From assembly GCA_011317545.1 (NCBI GenBank), contig WUJK01000003.1:3658001-3722000 (forward strand): a stretch of DNA of 64,000 bases. The letters run 5' to 3'. Within the stretch, counting starts at the first letter, position 1. Each line of letters opens with the position of its first letter. Below the pieces are notes generated by a model. It ran no database searches and had not been told where the DNA came from. It saw nothing but the letters and a program-made list of their open reading frames with translations. A program made the translations under genes and the position numbers. The DNA comes from Coniella vitis (Eukaryota > Ascomycota > Sordariomycetes > Diaporthales > Schizoparmaceae). Positions 60,579-64,000 of the stretch are shown here, piece after piece.

Positions 60579-63500
60579 TTTGAATGTCTTGTCTTTTGCG
60601 CACAGGATGAGTAACCAGTCTTTGAGGTGGAGATCCGCAAGTTTGTGTCTTTCGAGGGGCGAGTTGGGTGAATTTGATTGTCAACGTCTCTTCCCCTCTT
60701 TGCCCTCGCCAGCTAATTACTGCGACATTTGGTAGCTGTATTGTACGTCGTAATGCAAGCCTCCGCAGGTGGCAAACGAGCAGATGAACCATTCTGTAGT
60801 GCTGTTCAGGATGTGCCGTATGCATCTGCTTCGCTGATACTCTGAAATTCATGCACTGCGAAGTCTGTATATTTTTACACTTCGAGTTGCCAGATGGGGC
60901 CTAGCAGTTGCATATTAGACCAGATACTCTGTGCAACATCAGAAAAATAGAATCGCCACCCATCATGTGCCCAGGACGCGCTTTTGCGTTGTGTATAACC
61001 AACCAACCCTTGCTGTGGCACCAACACGGACGGACTCGCAGAGCCGCAGCGATAAAAAACTCCGAAAAGAAGGCCTTGGGAAACTTTCTGGTGTTACAAT
61101 TCAAAGCTTACAGGCTGGGTATGTGAGCATATCAGCCGGATGGGTTTGGTAGGTGGCTGGTCGCCATGCAGTTGTGACTGAATATTCATGAATACCAACC
61201 ATTTGAGCACAATTTTTTCATGAGATGGTCTTGACGTTGAAGCAAGCCGCTGACTACAAGGTTGGCGTGGCAACTCGTTTGAACAAACCTTAACAAGACT
61301 TTCTAGGCACATGTGGTCAACATCTAGTCTAGGATAGCATACCGTAGAGTGGTGGTGTATGGGGCTCAAACATGCAAGAGTCGTTATCCTTCCGCACTTG
61401 GCGTGTGATGAAGATGCGCAATGCTCCATGATCCGCACCGTGGACTGTAAAAAATCTGACATTATTCAGTTCAGTCAGCAGGAGAACCCTCAGCCTCGTA
61501 TAACCACCGTTGGTGAATATTCCTTGCAGGCGAAAGCAGTCGTGATATTCCAACAGGATAGTGGAGTGTGTTTCTATGAAACCTGACACCACATTTATGC
61601 TCTGGCTAAACAACGAAAGCCCATGTACAGAAATAGAGAGGTTCTTTTCCTTCGACGACTCGGGTATGGCTGATCCTTCGAGCTCATCAAGGTTCCCATA
61701 CGATACAAGGCGTCGATTGAGTCAGCAGAATCTCGAATCAGGGTGTGTCCAAGTTCCGAGGCGAGCCGACGATGGCGTTGTCCACGATGGCGCCTTGAAC
61801 ATCTCCCACCTGACACTCATCTTCCGAGCCAGGTGCTTTCTCTTTTCTTTTCTTTTTCTTTTTAATTATTATTTTCTCTTTCCAACACATGCTTCTTGTA
61901 CACAAGGATCCAGCTAATCATTTATAGCCATATTTAAGCCTTTTCTTTTCCCCCTGTTGCGTCCTGATTCTATCTGGGCGCAGATAATGGCCCAAAAGAC
62001 GAGGAACTTTTGCAAATGTTCAGGCTCTACAAGCGGCAGATGAAGATGAGGTCTCAGGAGGACGACGGCGATGCCGACATGACTGTTTGCGGCGCCGTCA
62101 ACAACCTGAGGAACAGCCCTGGCTGGGTGGAGTCCTGGAGGGAGAAATAAGACAAGCCGCGATTATTGGGAGCCACAGTCGAATCACGATCGGTAGAAAC
62201 ATGTCCTCGCTTGTCGCCGTCTTCTGCCAAGCACATATGCAGACAAGAGAAGAAGAAGAAGAAGAAGAACAAAATGAGGAACAGGGCTTCCATGGATGGC
62301 AACAAGGTCAACTCTACTACGTCCACGGGACTCGTCCAGTAGCGGAAGAAGGGGGAGGGTGTTATAACCCACACCTCCATCAAACTGACACAAGGGCAAG
62401 ATCCTAGGGACAAAGACGTGAATGACAGCTCTCTTGCACCATCTCACCATCGCCGACGGCCACAGAATCAGCGGCGTTCCGACAGAGCAGGCACAAGCAG
62501 CCAGGCAACAACCAAGGGAGCCTTGTTTTTCCCACCTGCCCAACTGCCGACACGTCATGTCGCAACAGTATGATAATGATGATGATGATGAGTACAGGAG
62601 AAGACCCGGTGGAGGGCTCATGAGCCGTTTATCTGTGGACTGGTCAGAAAGTATGGGTGGTCTGGTGGGTAGGTGAAGACACTGTCGCGTACATCGACAC
62701 CATCATCATCATCATCATCATCATATGATCAAAGCCTTGGATTACCTCAGAGATGAGACGGTACAGGCAACTCCACTGCTGGGGCAGATCCAATATTGGG
62801 CTTAGAGGTGGCTGCAAGGCAAAATAACATGGACCCTGCGGTTTCACAAAAGTGTCTGCCCGCAGCAAGAGACCAACCGTGTGGGCAGAGCGGCGACTCG
62901 ACTTGCCTTGGCTTGGCTTGAACAGGTGTGCAAGTGTTCCTTTCGGTCTTGATCTGTGGTTTTCGGGTCTTTTCCGAGATCTGGGAAGGATTCGAATGTG
63001 CGGTAGGACAAAGGCAATAATGGCTTGGGACACACTGATCGGCAGGTCTCTTGTACTTCCACCCTTTTTTTTTTTTCTTTTTTTTTTTTTTTGGCTTTCG
63101 TTTCTCGTGAGGGTTCATGCCTGTCCTTTAAATACAGATGACTATCTGGTCTCTATATGCTTGCTATACCCCGTGGTTGGAAAAAGGAATATCAAATAGT
63201 ATATGTGACCACTTTGGGCGTGTATAGTCGCTTCGTTTAGGATAACATTTCCATGTCGTAGCACAATCGCGGTTCGGCCTCTCCGGCAGTCCGCAAAATA
63301 TAAGGCTCAGCCTCTCGCCACGACCTTTATTTTTTTTTTTCTATTCTAGAACTCCCTCAGAAGAACACAATACAGTGTTCATTCTTCTCATGATCTTTCT
63401 GGCAGAGAGAAGAGAGAGTGTGTGTGGAACAGAGGCGTGAGAAAGCAACGACACAAGGAGCTTTAGGATAATATCTCATCAGCCGCTGAACACGCCGGCT

Positions 63501-63581
63501 ACGCCCATCTTGCCAGAAGTACGCACCGCCTCAACATCCGTATCTTCAACTTATAAACCACCAACAAGACCCTCGCCGCAA
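60579..63581. other. Mostly non-coding interval with one possible exon
   Basis: Short open stretches lie on both strands. The only stretch that reads like protein is 62008-62149 (+). Trinucleotide repeats (GAA near 62250, GAT near 62578, CAT near 62700) occur. The right end, rich in purines and T tracts, should hold the promoter and leader of the gene starting at 63582. Confidence 0.5.
62008..62149 (+). CDS. Possible terminal exon of an unrecognised small gene
   Basis: The frame reads EELLQMFRLYKRQMKMRS, then an acidic stretch, then VCGAVNNLRNSPGWVESWREK and a stop at 62149. The composition (charged amphipathic helix, no Ser/Arg shadow bias) looks coding. I could not join it to the open stretch at 61660-61830 (MADPSSSSRFPYDTRRRL...) with a splice pair that keeps the frame. 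No family recognised. Confidence 0.25.
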
Positions 63582-64000
63582 ATGTCCTCTTCGGGCACCA
63601 GCATTGATCCAAAGTCTACAGAAACAACAGCACTGCTCGAGCACCCTTCGCCACCAAGCGGCGCCCACTCGAGTCCAACGGGTACAATGCAAGCGGCCGG
63701 TCCTCCTCCATCCTCATCCCAACTTCCTCCGCCATCCTCTTCGCTCGGCGTCAACAACAGCAACAACAATAATAACAACAACAGCACCAACAACAACGGC
63801 ATCAACCCCACAGGCGTCAATCTCGCCACCGATGCCTTCCGCCGCCCCTCAGCCGGCTACGTCTGGGCCACGCCCGCCGGTCTGCCGCTGCGGCAGACGG
63901 ACGACGAAAGCCTGCTCATCTTCCGCCGCGCCGTGGGCATCAACAGCGACCGCACCAGCGGCGAAGACATTGTGACGATCGAGCACGGCCGCAAGAGCGC
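63582..64000 (+). CDS. 5' end of a gene cut by the window edge; possibly fungal SLATT-type membrane protein
   Basis: An open frame from ATG at 63582 continues to the last base. The first roughly 80 residues are Ser/Pro-rich and then Asn-rich (AAC repeats) and probably disordered. A more structured part begins with SAGYVWATPAGLPLRQTDDE and continues SLLIFRRAVGIN. The latter resembles the start of the fungal SLATT-type (two-TM) family, in which an FRRxVGIN-like segment precedes the membrane helices, but those helices lie outside the window. The family assignment is therefore tentative; the reading frame itself looks real. Confidence 0.55.
   Translation, partial: MSSSGTSIDPKSTETTALLEHPSPPSGAHSSPTGTMQAAGPPPSSSQLPPPSSSLGVNNSNNNNNNNSTNNNGINPTGVNLATDAFRRPSAGYVWATPAGLPLRQTDDESLLIFRRAVGINSDRTSGEDIVTIEHGRKS

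Noticed and set aside
1..64000. CRISPR arrays, rRNA genes and canonical tRNA genes
   Set aside because: None found. The regularly spaced repeats are microsatellites or LTRs, and the context is a fungal nuclear genome.

Overview
The window is nuclear DNA of a filamentous ascomycete (Pezizomycotina; Sordariomycetes is likely but inferred). The evidence is: short GT-AG introns with CTAAC-like branch sites; fungal-restricted families (a CFEM/PTH11-type receptor, DUF4246); long CT-rich leaders and many microsatellites; and two sharply bounded AT-rich blocks in which CpA/TpG is almost gone and TpA is in excess, the signature of repeat-induced point mutation (RIP).

Layout. 1-11418 is a RIP-destroyed nest of retroelements. 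A minus-strand Ty3/Gypsy element runs off the left edge; its gag is split by a complete plus-strand Gypsy element (2928-10714, TSD TCTTC), which is itself interrupted by a GC-rich 522-bp TRIM-like element (9398-9919, TSD TATTT). 11419-18926 is unique sequence without a convincing gene. 18927-28511 holds a CFEM-7TM receptor (+), an eight-exon aldo-keto reductase (+) and a conserved low-complexity protein of unknown function (-). 28512-38479 is about 10 kb of unique DNA with no convincing CDS. 38480-48034 holds a VPS9-ankyrin-PX-like Rab GEF (-), a PPPDE/DeSI thiol peptidase (-) and the OLA1/YchF ATPase (+). 48542-56374 is a complete RIP-mutated Ty1/Copia element (TSD GATAT) inserted between OLA1 and a DUF4246 gene (+). 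A degraded GH88/GH105 glycosidase pseudogene (-) follows, and the 5' end of a gene on the + strand is cut by the right edge.

The host genes look like ordinary single-copy euchromatic genes, not a cluster: membrane sensing (CFEM receptor), endosomal traffic (VPS9), ubiquitin/SUMO-type proteolysis (PPPDE) and a translation/stress ATPase (OLA1). The most unusual content is in the dead elements. Both the Gypsy and the Copia copy carry a long antisense reading frame between pol and the 3' LTR, placed tail-to-tail with pol and broken almost only by stops that RIP can make from CAA/CAG. The Gypsy antisense frame is additionally split by the TRIM-like element. All coordinates and splice sites were read by eye; family names rest on motif recognition, not on searches.
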